The translations under genes and the position numbers were made by a program. The notes below the pieces were generated by a model that saw nothing but the letters and a program-made list of their open reading frames with translations, ran no database searches and was not told where the DNA came from. From Clostridia bacterium (GTDB lineage: Bacteria; Bacillota; Clostridia; Oscillospirales; CAG-272), in contig JAFTIV010000131.1 in NCBI GenBank assembly GCA_017456685.1, forward strand, positions 1 to 7,250: a DNA stretch of 7,250 bases. The letters are read 5' to 3'. Of this stretch, positions 1 to 5,137 are shown piece by piece. Within the stretch, counting starts at the first letter, position 1. Each line of letters begins with the position of its first letter.

Positions 1-135
1 GCCGAGAATTACTCCGTCCTTCTCGTATTTTTCTATGATTTGCTTTATCTCGCCAACCTCTTTATCGAGCATACGAGCAAGCTCCTCTGCGGTTAATGTT
101 GAATCATTTTCAAGTAATGTTAAAAGCTTATCCAT
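1..135 (-). CDS. Lrp/AsnC-type transcriptional regulator, N-terminal fragment (cut by window edge)
   Basis: Reading leftward from an ATG at 135, 45 codons run open to the window edge. The visible protein starts MDKLLTLLENDSTLTAEELA and continues with a predicted recognition helix (about residues 28-38) and ends KDGVILG. This is the layout of the AsnC-type winged helix-turn-helix: a short first helix, 'LTAEELA' as helix 2, and a final 'DGVI' leading into the wing and linker. Family members are usually about 150 residues, with a C-terminal RAM/AsnC ligand-binding domain that would lie outside the window; some clostridial versions are shorter. An AAGGAG ribosome binding site at 142-147, 6 bases from the ATG, supports this start. 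It lies 41 bases downstream of nadE on the same strand, so co-transcription is likely. The ligand and targets cannot be read from this fragment; a role in NAD control is only a guess from position. Confidence 0.82.
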   Translation of the reverse strand, partial: MDKLLTLLENDSTLTAEELARMLDKEVGEIKQIIEKYEKDGVILG

Positions 136-141
136 TTTTAT

Positions 142-161
142 CTCCTTGCGGGGTGTCCCGC
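142..161 (-). promoter_or_regulatory. GC-rich hairpin next to the ribosome binding site of the Lrp/AsnC gene
   Basis: Between the nadE stop and the regulator start, the minus strand carries a perfect 5-bp GC stem with a 4-base loop (GCGGG-ACAC-CCCGC, 148-161). The AAGGAG site at 142-147 follows directly. The hairpin has no U-run after it, so it is not a terminator. It could protect an mRNA end after processing between nadE and the regulator, or modulate ribosome access. Function is inferred; only the structure is seen. Confidence 0.4.
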
Positions 162-176
162 GTCATAATTTATTTT

Positions 177-2072
177 TTAATAGCTCTTTCCTGCCTCAAG
201 CTCGTCAAGCCAGGTCCAATAAAGCGCATCGCTCGGCATTCTTAGCTCTGTCCTCGGGGATAGGGCAACCGAGCCGACCTTTACACCGTCAGGCGAGCAG
301 GAGCGCTTGAATTGCTGTGTGAAAAATCTCTTAATAAAGGTAACAAGGTGCGTATAAAGCGCCTCTTTTTTCTCCTCTGTGTCTGCCTTGAATGCTATTT
401 TTGCAAGGCGGTAAACCTTAGAGGGTGAAAAGCCATATCTTATAAGATTGTAGAGGAAGAAATCGTGGTGCTCATATGGACCAAGAATGTCCTCTGTTTT
501 TTGAAGTATCTTGTTTCCATCGGCAGGTAGAAGCTCAGGGGACACCTCTGTTCCAAGAATGTCGTAAAGCACCGCGCCAGCCTCACTATCTGCGCCCAAG
601 CGCTTAGCCTCGTGCTCAACGAGTGCGCGAACAAGCGTTTTTGGAATATCACAGTTAGGGTTATACATTGACATATGGTCTGCGTTGTAGGTTGACCAGC
701 CGAGCGCAATTTCGCTAAGGTCGCCCGTACCGACGACGAGTCCGCCAAGCTGATTTGAAATGTCCATAAGAATTTGAGTGCGCTCTCTTGCCTGCGCGTT
801 TTCGTAGGTCGTGCTATGAACGCTCTCGTCGTGACCTATGTCCTTAAAGTGCAGGCGCACGGAGTCACAAATATTTATCTCGCGAAGAGTTGCACCGCAA
901 AGCTCGCTAAGCTTAACTGCGTTAGATTTTGTTCTGCCCGTTGTTCCAAAGCAGGGCATTGTCACAGCACAAATATCGCTTCGTTGCCAGCCGAGGTAAT
1001 CACAGGCTCGCGCAATTACGAGAAGCGCAAGGGTTGAGTCAAGTCCGCCCGAAACGCCGAATACTGCGCTTTTTGAGTGTGAGGCGACAAGCCTTCTTGC
1101 AAGCGCGCGTGCTTGAATTGTGAGAATTTGCTCATATCTTGCCTCGTCAGCTGTGACAAAGGGAAGCGGGTCTATCTCTCTTGTGAGCTCGGTTTTTTGC
1201 TCCTTAAGCTCAAGCGCAACCTCTCTTGAGGCGGGTGCATCTGTGTCGAGCACGAACACTCCCTTGCGCTCCTGAAGGATTAGGTCAATATCAATCTCGC
1301 TAATAATTGAGCCGTTTTTATCAACAAAGGGCTCGCTCTGTGCAAGAATTTTTCCATTTTCGCAAATAATATTGCTTGCGGTGTATAAGCAGTCAGTTGT
1401 GCTCTCGTCCTCACACGCGTTTGCGACAAGATATGCACACGCAAGGGTTACTGTCTTTGCCCTTGCTACAAGTGAAAGGCGCTCTCTTGAGCCAACAAGC
1501 TCAACCTGTGCGCTTGGGCACGCGATAATTTGTGCACCCATTTTGCAAAGCGCATATGCACCTGAGGCTGGATTAAATATGTCTGCGCCAACCTGTGCGC
1601 CAACCTTAAGCTCTCCTGCGGTAAATATAAGGTCGTTTCCAAAGGGGTAGGTGCTCTGCCCGATTTTCACCTCGCGCTCGCCTCTTGAAACGCTAAAATA
1701 GCGAAGCTCCTCGGGAGAAAGCGCAAGCTTTGGCACAGCGCCAAGGATTTTTCCACCACTTATGGCAACCGCGCAGTTGTAGGTACGGCTACCGTTTCTT
1801 ATAGGCGCGCCGACAATGACGAGCATTTTCGCATCCTTTGTTGCCTCGGCAATCTTTTCAAGTGCGCCCTCGCAGGCTGATATTAACGCGCTCTGCTTGA
1901 ATAAATCTCCACAGCTCGCGGAGCTTACGGCAAGCTCGGGAAGAACAAGCACCTGAACGGCACTATTTTCCATATCCCAAATAGCTTGAATTATTTTCGC
2001 TGTATTAAACGATACATCCCCCACGCGAAGCTCGGGGCTGATGCATCCAACCTTATAAAAGCCGTGCTTCAT
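177..2072 (-). CDS. nadE: NAD+ synthetase, two-domain (glutamine-dependent type) with a substituted glutaminase cysteine
   Basis: A 631-residue protein that makes NAD from nicotinate adenine dinucleotide, ATP and an amide nitrogen, in the cytoplasm. Residues 1-280 are a nitrilase-like amidase domain; residues 305-631 are the synthetase. The synthetase shows the ATP PP-loop SGGLDST (341-347), MPCFGTTGRT (372-381), the GTGDLSEIALGWSTYNADHM stretch (448-467), PKTLVRAL (477-484), SPELLP (511-516), GPYEHHDFFLY (531-541) and QQFKRSCSPDGVKVGSV (586-602), all as in known NadE. In the amidase domain Glu46 (LPELAVS) and Lys115 (VPKLAL) of the usual Glu-Lys-Cys triad are present. The third position, normally in a G-V-E-I-C-E-D motif, reads G-A-Q-V-G-A-D (158-164), so the nucleophile is Gly162. 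The length is normal for two-domain NadE, with no frameshift. It may therefore use free ammonia. An AAGGAG site at 2079-2084, 6 bases from the ATG, fixes the start. It is divergent from pncB, which supplies the same pathway. Confidence 0.95.
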   Translation of the reverse strand: MKHGFYKVGCISPELRVGDVSFNTAKIIQAIWDMENSAVQVLVLPELAVSSASCGDLFKQSALISACEGALEKIAEATKDAKMLVIVGAPIRNGSRTYNCAVAISGGKILGAVPKLALSPEELRYFSVSRGEREVKIGQSTYPFGNDLIFTAGELKVGAQVGADIFNPASGAYALCKMGAQIIACPSAQVELVGSRERLSLVARAKTVTLACAYLVANACEDESTTDCLYTASNIICENGKILAQSEPFVDKNGSIISEIDIDLILQERKGVFVLDTDAPASREVALELKEQKTELTREIDPLPFVTADEARYEQILTIQARALARRLVASHSKSAVFGVSGGLDSTLALLVIARACDYLGWQRSDICAVTMPCFGTTGRTKSNAVKLSELCGATLREINICDSVRLHFKDIGHDESVHSTTYENAQARERTQILMDISNQLGGLVVGTGDLSEIALGWSTYNADHMSMYNPNCDIPKTLVRALVEHEAKRLGADSEAGAVLYDILGTEVSPELLPADGNKILQKTEDILGPYEHHDFFLYNLIRYGFSPSKVYRLAKIAFKADTEEKKEALYTHLVTFIKRFFTQQFKRSCSPDGVKVGSVALSPRTELRMPSDALYWTWLDELEAGKSY

Positions 2073-2128
2073 TTTTTGCTCCTTCCCTTACCGCCTTGTC
2101 TTACTTTCGCTCCGTTTGGCATAAGCCC

Positions 2129-2157
2129 TTGACTTTTGAGCGCAATTATATTAAAAT
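2129..2157 (+). promoter_or_regulatory. Predicted sigma-A promoter of pncB
   Basis: TTGACT (2129-2134), a 17-base spacer, and TAAAAT (2152-2157): each box has one mismatch to consensus at optimal spacing. Start of transcription would be near 2164, giving a leader of about 90 bases before the pncB ATG. It points toward the nadE promoter on the other strand. Confidence 0.65.
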
Positions 2158-2178
2158 AATAACAAGGTATTTTATATC

Positions 2179-2206
2179 TTTTATTATACACAGGTGTTTA
2201 GTAAAA
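2179..2206. promoter_or_regulatory. Imperfect 28-bp palindrome, candidate shared operator for nadE and pncB
   Basis: Centred between 2192 and 2193, 11 of 14 base pairs are self-complementary; the core is ACACAGGTGT (2188-2197) and the outer arms are T/A-rich. A second inverted repeat, ATATCTT (2174-2180) and AAGATAT (2210-2216), flanks it. The palindrome covers the -10 and spacer of the nadE promoter and lies about 15-42 bases into the pncB transcript. A bound protein could block nadE initiation and act as a roadblock for pncB. A niacin-responsive repressor of the NiaR type is a candidate by pathway only; I cannot match the site to a known consensus with certainty. It could alternatively act as an RNA stem-loop in the pncB leader. 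Confidence 0.45.
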
Positions 2207-2211
2207 TTCAA
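2183..2211 (-). promoter_or_regulatory. Predicted sigma-A promoter of nadE
   Basis: On the minus strand TTGAAT (2211-2206) is followed after 17 bases by a perfect TATAAT (2188-2183). Transcription would start near 2176, giving a leader of about 100 bases before the nadE ATG. Most of the spacer and the -10 box lie within the imperfect palindrome at 2179-2206. Confidence 0.7.
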
Positions 2212-2236
2212 GATATTTTTAAAATTGATTAAAATT

Positions 2237-2243
2237 GAGAGGT
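2237..2243 (+). promoter_or_regulatory. Ribosome binding site of pncB
   Basis: GAGAGGT lies 10-11 bases before the ATG at 2254. This is weaker and more distant than the AAGGAG sites of the other genes here. The leader around it is almost pure A/T, so it should be accessible. No better upstream in-frame start is seen. Confidence 0.5.
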
Positions 2244-2253
2244 ATTTTTTAGT

Positions 2254-3702
2254 ATGAACATTGGAAAGCGCGAGCTTACGCTCCTTTGCGATTTTTACGA
2301 AATTACTATGGCGCGTGGCTATTTCCACTCGAAAATAAAGGACCAAATTGCCTACTTTGATGTTTTCTTTAGGCGCGTGCCCGACGGTGGCGGTTATGCA
2401 ATTTTTGCGGGTCTTGAGCAAATAATCGAATACATCAAGGCACTAAAATTTAGCGACGAGGATATTGCCTATCTTCGCTCAAAGGGCATCTTTGACGAGG
2501 AGTTTCTCTCGTACCTAAGGGATTTTCGCTTCACGGGCGATATTTGGAGCGTTGAGGAGGGAACGGTTATTTTCCCGAACGAGCCGATAATGACCGTGCG
2601 TGCCCCTGCAATTGAGGCGCAATTTATCGAAACCTTTGTTCTTCTTACAATAAACCATCAATGCCTTATCGCGACTAAGGCATCGAGAATTACACGCGCA
2701 AGCGGTGGTAGGGCTGTCAGCGAATTTGGCGCAAGGCGCGCTCACGGTCCTGATGCCTCAATTTACGGAACGCGTGCCGCATATATCGGTGGATGCTCCT
2801 CTACCTCGTGTACAATTGCCGACAAGAGCTGGGGAATTCCCGCGGGCGGAACTATGGCGCACTCTTGGATTCAAATGTTTGATAGCGAATACGAGGCTTT
2901 TGAGGCGTACTGTCGCCTTTACCCAAGCTCTCCTACTCTGCTTGTAGATACCTATGATGTTTTAAAAAGTGGCATTCCAAACGCAATCAAGGCATTCAAA
3001 TCGTGCCTTACTGAGGAGCAACAGAAATCCTGCGCAATCCGCATTGACTCGGGTGACATTACCTACCTTACAAAAAAGGTTAGAAAAATGCTTGATGGCG
3101 CGGGGCTAACAGGCTGTAAAATCGTAGTTTCGAACTCTCTTGACGAGTATATAATCCGCGATATTCTCACACAGGGTGCGTGCGTTGATGCCTTTGGTGT
3201 TGGTGAAAGGCTTGTGACCGCAAGGAGCGAGCCCGTGTTTGGCGGTGTCTATAAATTAGTTGCGGTTGAGCGCGAGGGCAAAATCACCCCGAAAATCAAA
3301 ATCAGCGAAAACCCGATTAAAATTACAAATCCCGACTTTAAGGACCTATACCGCTTCTATTCTAAGGAAAGCGGAAAGGCTGAGGCTGACCTCATCACAA
3401 TTTACGACGAGGTAATCGACGAGAGCGCTCCGTACGAGCTTTTCGACCCTGCTCACATATGGAAGCGCAAGCTTATGGAAAATTACACTCTAAGAAGGCT
3501 TCGTGTCAAGATTTTCGACAACGGAAAATGCGTTTACACCTCACCAAGTGTCGATAAAATCCGTGAATATTGCCAAAGGGAGCTTAGCTCTATGTGGGAC
3601 GAGGTGCTCCGCTTCGAGAACCCTCATAACTACTATGTTGACCTCTCTGCCCGCCTCTGGGACGAAAAGCACACCCTGCTTAGAAAAAAGGGCAAAATAT
3701 AA
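2254..3702 (+). CDS. pncB: Nicotinate phosphoribosyltransferase
   Basis: A 482-residue cytoplasmic enzyme of NAD salvage that joins nicotinate to PRPP, with ATP hydrolysis, to make nicotinate mononucleotide. The N-terminal LLCDFYEITMARGYF (10-24), FFRRVPDGGGYAIFAGLEQ (38-56) and TKASRI (141-146) are typical of the family. SEFGARRAHG (156-165) supplies the arginine and histidine substrate-site motif. GTMAHSW (199-205) holds His203, at the position of the phosphorylated histidine of PncB. RIDSGDI (263-269) and VSNSLDE (292-298) with DAFGVGE (312-318) form the phosphate and PRPP-binding edge of the type II PRTase barrel. Length and motif order are normal for Bacillota PncB, so this is not a nicotinamide (NAMPT) enzyme as far as can be judged by eye. 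It is divergent from nadE, with a promoter at 2129-2157 and a terminator right after the TAA stop. Confidence 0.95.
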   Translation: MNIGKRELTLLCDFYEITMARGYFHSKIKDQIAYFDVFFRRVPDGGGYAIFAGLEQIIEYIKALKFSDEDIAYLRSKGIFDEEFLSYLRDFRFTGDIWSVEEGTVIFPNEPIMTVRAPAIEAQFIETFVLLTINHQCLIATKASRITRASGGRAVSEFGARRAHGPDASIYGTRAAYIGGCSSTSCTIADKSWGIPAGGTMAHSWIQMFDSEYEAFEAYCRLYPSSPTLLVDTYDVLKSGIPNAIKAFKSCLTEEQQKSCAIRIDSGDITYLTKKVRKMLDGAGLTGCKIVVSNSLDEYIIRDILTQGACVDAFGVGERLVTARSEPVFGGVYKLVAVEREGKITPKIKISENPIKITNPDFKDLYRFYSKESGKAEADLITIYDEVIDESAPYELFDPAHIWKRKLMENYTLRRLRVKIFDNGKCVYTSPSVDKIREYCQRELSSMWDEVLRFENPHNYYVDLSARLWDEKHTLLRKKGKI

Positions 3703-3708
3703 TAAAAC

Positions 3709-3740
3709 AAAATCACGCACTCGGCTGAGTGCGTGATTTT
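3709..3740. terminator. Bidirectional rho-independent terminator between pncB and the protease operon
   Basis: A 14-bp perfect stem (3709-3722 with 3727-3740; core TCACGCACTC) closes a GGCT loop. On the plus strand it ends in a T-run after the pncB stop. On the minus strand the stem is followed by TTTTGTTTTATTATATTTT, so it can also end the leftward operon, whose last frame stops at 3745. Confidence 0.9.
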
Positions 3741-3744
3741 TGTG

Positions 3745-3825
3745 TTATTTCTGTGTCAAATATCTGCTCCAAGAATAATATTCCACAGGAGTTGTCCTTG
3801 CATCCTTTACATAAATGTATAGCAT
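3745..3825 (-). CDS. Possible 26-residue small protein at the end of the protease operon
   Basis: Reading leftward from an ATG at 3825 there are 26 codons (start MLYIYVKDARTTPVEYYSWS, end RYLTQK) and a TAA. A strong AAAGGAG (3834-3840) sits 8 bases before the ATG. The initiation region AAGGAGTTGATGTTATG differs at only two positions from that of the first lipoprotein gene (AAGGAGTTGATTTTGTG), which argues that it is, or was, a real start. It begins 29 bases after the second lipoprotein's stop and ends 4 bases before the terminator stem. The peptide has no signal sequence or membrane segment, is rich in Tyr, and resembles nothing I recognise. It may be a genuine small protein or the stub of a lost gene. 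Confidence 0.4.
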   Translation of the reverse strand: MLYIYVKDARTTPVEYYSWSRYLTQK

Positions 3826-3854
3826 AACATCAACTCCTTTCTTAGCTCATCCTC

Positions 3855-4427
3855 TCATTCCCAACGATGAATATGTTTTTTAAGCGAAACAGTTATATCT
3901 GCCGGACTTTCCTCACATTCACTTCTTGGAATTAAAACTATGTCAAATCTTGTTGGCACTTCCTTGTCCTCATATGGAATTTCGTAAGAAGTATATTCGA
4001 GTATAAGTATATATTCATTGTTTATTCTATTGAAATTGCTATACGAATAGTTTTCTGTTGCATAAATGTTTTCTGCACGATATACGACCACCAGAAAATA
4101 ATCATTTAACATATCCTCGGTTATATCTCCAATTGATGCATATTGCGAAATGAAGCCACAATAGCTTCCATAATCGTTAAAAACCCAAGTGTCGTAACAT
4201 TCGGCAAAAGCAAAATTTTTTTCGTACACATTATAGTAAGTATAAGCATCCTTGGGAGCAGGGAAAATCGGGAGCCCTCTGTCATCATATGATAGCTTGC
4301 CTGACGAACCAGGCTCTTCGCTTGAGCTTGAGGGCTCGCTCGTCGAGGGCGACTCCTCTTTCTCGCAAGATACGATAAAGCTAAGGCAGAATAGTAATGC
4401 TAAGATTAAAGATAAAAGTCGTTTCAT
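3855..4427 (-). CDS. Short secreted lipoprotein, second of a paralogous pair; possible PrcB-like partner of the protease
   Basis: 190 residues from the ATG at 4427, chosen because AAAGGA lies 6 bases upstream; a more upstream TTG at 4475 lacks a ribosome binding site. The signal peptide MKRLLSLILALLFCLSFIVS ends in a lipobox with Cys21, so the mature protein should be lipid-anchored to the outer face of the membrane. A Ser/Glu/Pro linker (22-45) leads to a folded part of about 145 residues. That part contains a buried-strand pattern: DYFLVVVYRA (109-118), then EYILILEYTSYE (138-149) and FDIVLIPRSE (161-170). The same three elements occur in the upstream neighbour, showing the two are paralogues. 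This pattern recalls the PrcB C-terminal domain found with subtilisin-like proteases, but that is a comparison by eye. It lies 44 bases after the neighbour's stop, in one operon with the subtilase. Confidence 0.75.
   Translation of the reverse strand: MKRLLSLILALLFCLSFIVSCEKEESPSTSEPSSSSEEPGSSGKLSYDDRGLPIFPAPKDAYTYYNVYEKNFAFAECYDTWVFNDYGSYCGFISQYASIGDITEDMLNDYFLVVVYRAENIYATENYSYSNFNRINNEYILILEYTSYEIPYEDKEVPTRFDIVLIPRSECEESPADITVSLKKHIHRWE
4336..4427 (-). repeat. Direct repeat copy 2: signal-peptide region of the second lipoprotein
   Basis: This 92-base segment aligns without gaps to 5031-5122 with 74 of 92 identical positions (hand count). It covers the start codon, signal peptide, lipobox and the first linker codons. 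Identity fades abruptly downstream of it, in the linker. Confidence 0.85.
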
Positions 4428-4471
4428 GTTCATTCCTTTCTCAATCGAAACAAATCGTCTTATCTTGATAA

Positions 4472-5122
4472 TCAATTGTCAAGAGCACTTACAGAAATGT
4501 GATGTAAAACGATGTCTAAAAAAACTTCCTTGCTTGGGTCTAACGGCTCGTCTAATTCGCTCTTAGGAATGGCAACGACTTCCACATCAATCAAGGATTT
4601 TCCTTGTGCTTCTATAATGCTTTCCTCTGCTTCAGGCGCAGGCACTCCGCCAAAAGCGCCCATACCATCATCCCCCAAGTACAAAGTTCCGTATTCCGAA
4701 AATCTACTCGCGGTTAAAATGTAGCTATCATTTTCAATTCTAAAATCGTGATACCCAATCAAAGCTCCATATCTCTTATTTACAACAACAATTACATAGT
4801 GCGTGGCGAATATTTTCTCATCAAAATCACCAAGAGCAAAAGTGTCTTTGTTTAAAACTTCAAGCTCACAGAGCAACTCTCTCATATCATTAACCATAGA
4901 TGTTTTTGACTCTGCGGTTCCCCAAAATGAATAGTGCTTGCTATAATAGTAGCTTACTTGATTTTTTTCAATTAACTCTCTTTCTACGGAGGAGTTTTCT
5001 GGGTCTGTGTTTGAACCCCTCGAACTGGATTCGCTCGTCGAAGGTGCTTCCTCTTTCTCGCACGAAACAATGGAACTAAGGCAGAATAGTAATGCTAATA
5101 ATAGTGATAAAAATCTCTTCAC
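4472..5122 (-). CDS. Short secreted lipoprotein, first of a paralogous pair, GTG start
   Basis: 216 residues starting at a GTG (5122). AAGGAG (5131-5136) is 8 bases upstream and overlaps the stop codon of the subtilase gene, 12 bases away, so translation is probably coupled. The signal peptide MKRFLSLLLALLFCLSSIVS is followed by Cys21 in a lipobox, then a Ser/Glu/Asn linker to about residue 48. The folded part has KIFATHYVIVVVNKR (103-117), a strand pair around ENDSYILTASRF (130-141) and VEVVAIPKSELDE (180-192), matching the three elements of the downstream paralogue. An extra acidic, Gly-rich loop (about 150-176) is absent from the paralogue. No catalytic motif is seen, so a binding, chaperone or inhibitor role toward the co-encoded protease is more likely than an enzyme. 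The proposed PrcB-like fold is an inference. Confidence 0.78.
   Translation of the reverse strand: MKRFLSLLLALLFCLSSIVSCEKEEAPSTSESSSRGSNTDPENSSVERELIEKNQVSYYYSKHYSFWGTAESKTSMVNDMRELLCELEVLNKDTFALGDFDEKIFATHYVIVVVNKRYGALIGYHDFRIENDSYILTASRFSEYGTLYLGDDGMGAFGGVPAPEAEESIIEAQGKSLIDVEVVAIPKSELDEPLDPSKEVFLDIVLHHISVSALDN
5031..5122 (-). repeat. Direct repeat copy 1: signal-peptide region of the first lipoprotein
   Basis: Partner of 4336-4427, offset exactly 695 bases, no gaps. The segment encodes the start, signal peptide, lipobox and EKEE-PSTSE linker start. Ten-base blocks such as CTCTTTCTCG and GCAGAATAGT (plus-strand sense) are fully identical between copies. Confidence 0.85.
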
Positions 5123-5130
5123 AAAATCAA

Positions 5131-5137
5131 CTCCTTA
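5131..5137 (-). promoter_or_regulatory. Ribosome binding site overlapping the subtilase stop codon
   Basis: On the minus strand TAAGGAG combines the protease TAA stop with the AAGGAG site of the next gene, whose GTG start is 8 bases further on. This decides the GTG start at 5122 and suggests translational coupling of protease and lipoprotein. Confidence 0.75.

Noticed and set aside
1372..1650. Open frame of about 90 codons on the plus strand opposite nadE, and several similar ones at 35-310, 774-1037 and 929-1123
   Set aside because: They lie antisense inside a clearly coding gene, lack ribosome binding sites and show no recognisable protein features; they follow from the GC-rich codon use of nadE.
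2164..2253. NAD+ or other riboswitch in the pncB leader
   Set aside because: The leader is nearly all A/T and I see no conserved core of the NAD+-I or NAD+-II class; only the palindromic stem is supported.
3810..3830. Seven-codon frame from the ATG at 3830, overlapping the 26-codon frame
   Set aside because: It is very short and its ATG is only 3 bases after the AAAGGAG site, too close for efficient initiation.
4428..4475. N-terminal extension of the second lipoprotein from a TTG at 4475 or from the ATG two codons upstream of 4427
   Set aside because: The extension has no ribosome binding site and would put 14-16 residues before a perfect lipoprotein signal peptide; AAAGGA is correctly spaced only for the ATG at 4427.
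4252..4566. Plus-strand frame of about 100 codons across the two lipoprotein genes
   Set aside because: It is antisense to two well supported genes, has no ribosome binding site and gives a protein without recognisable features.
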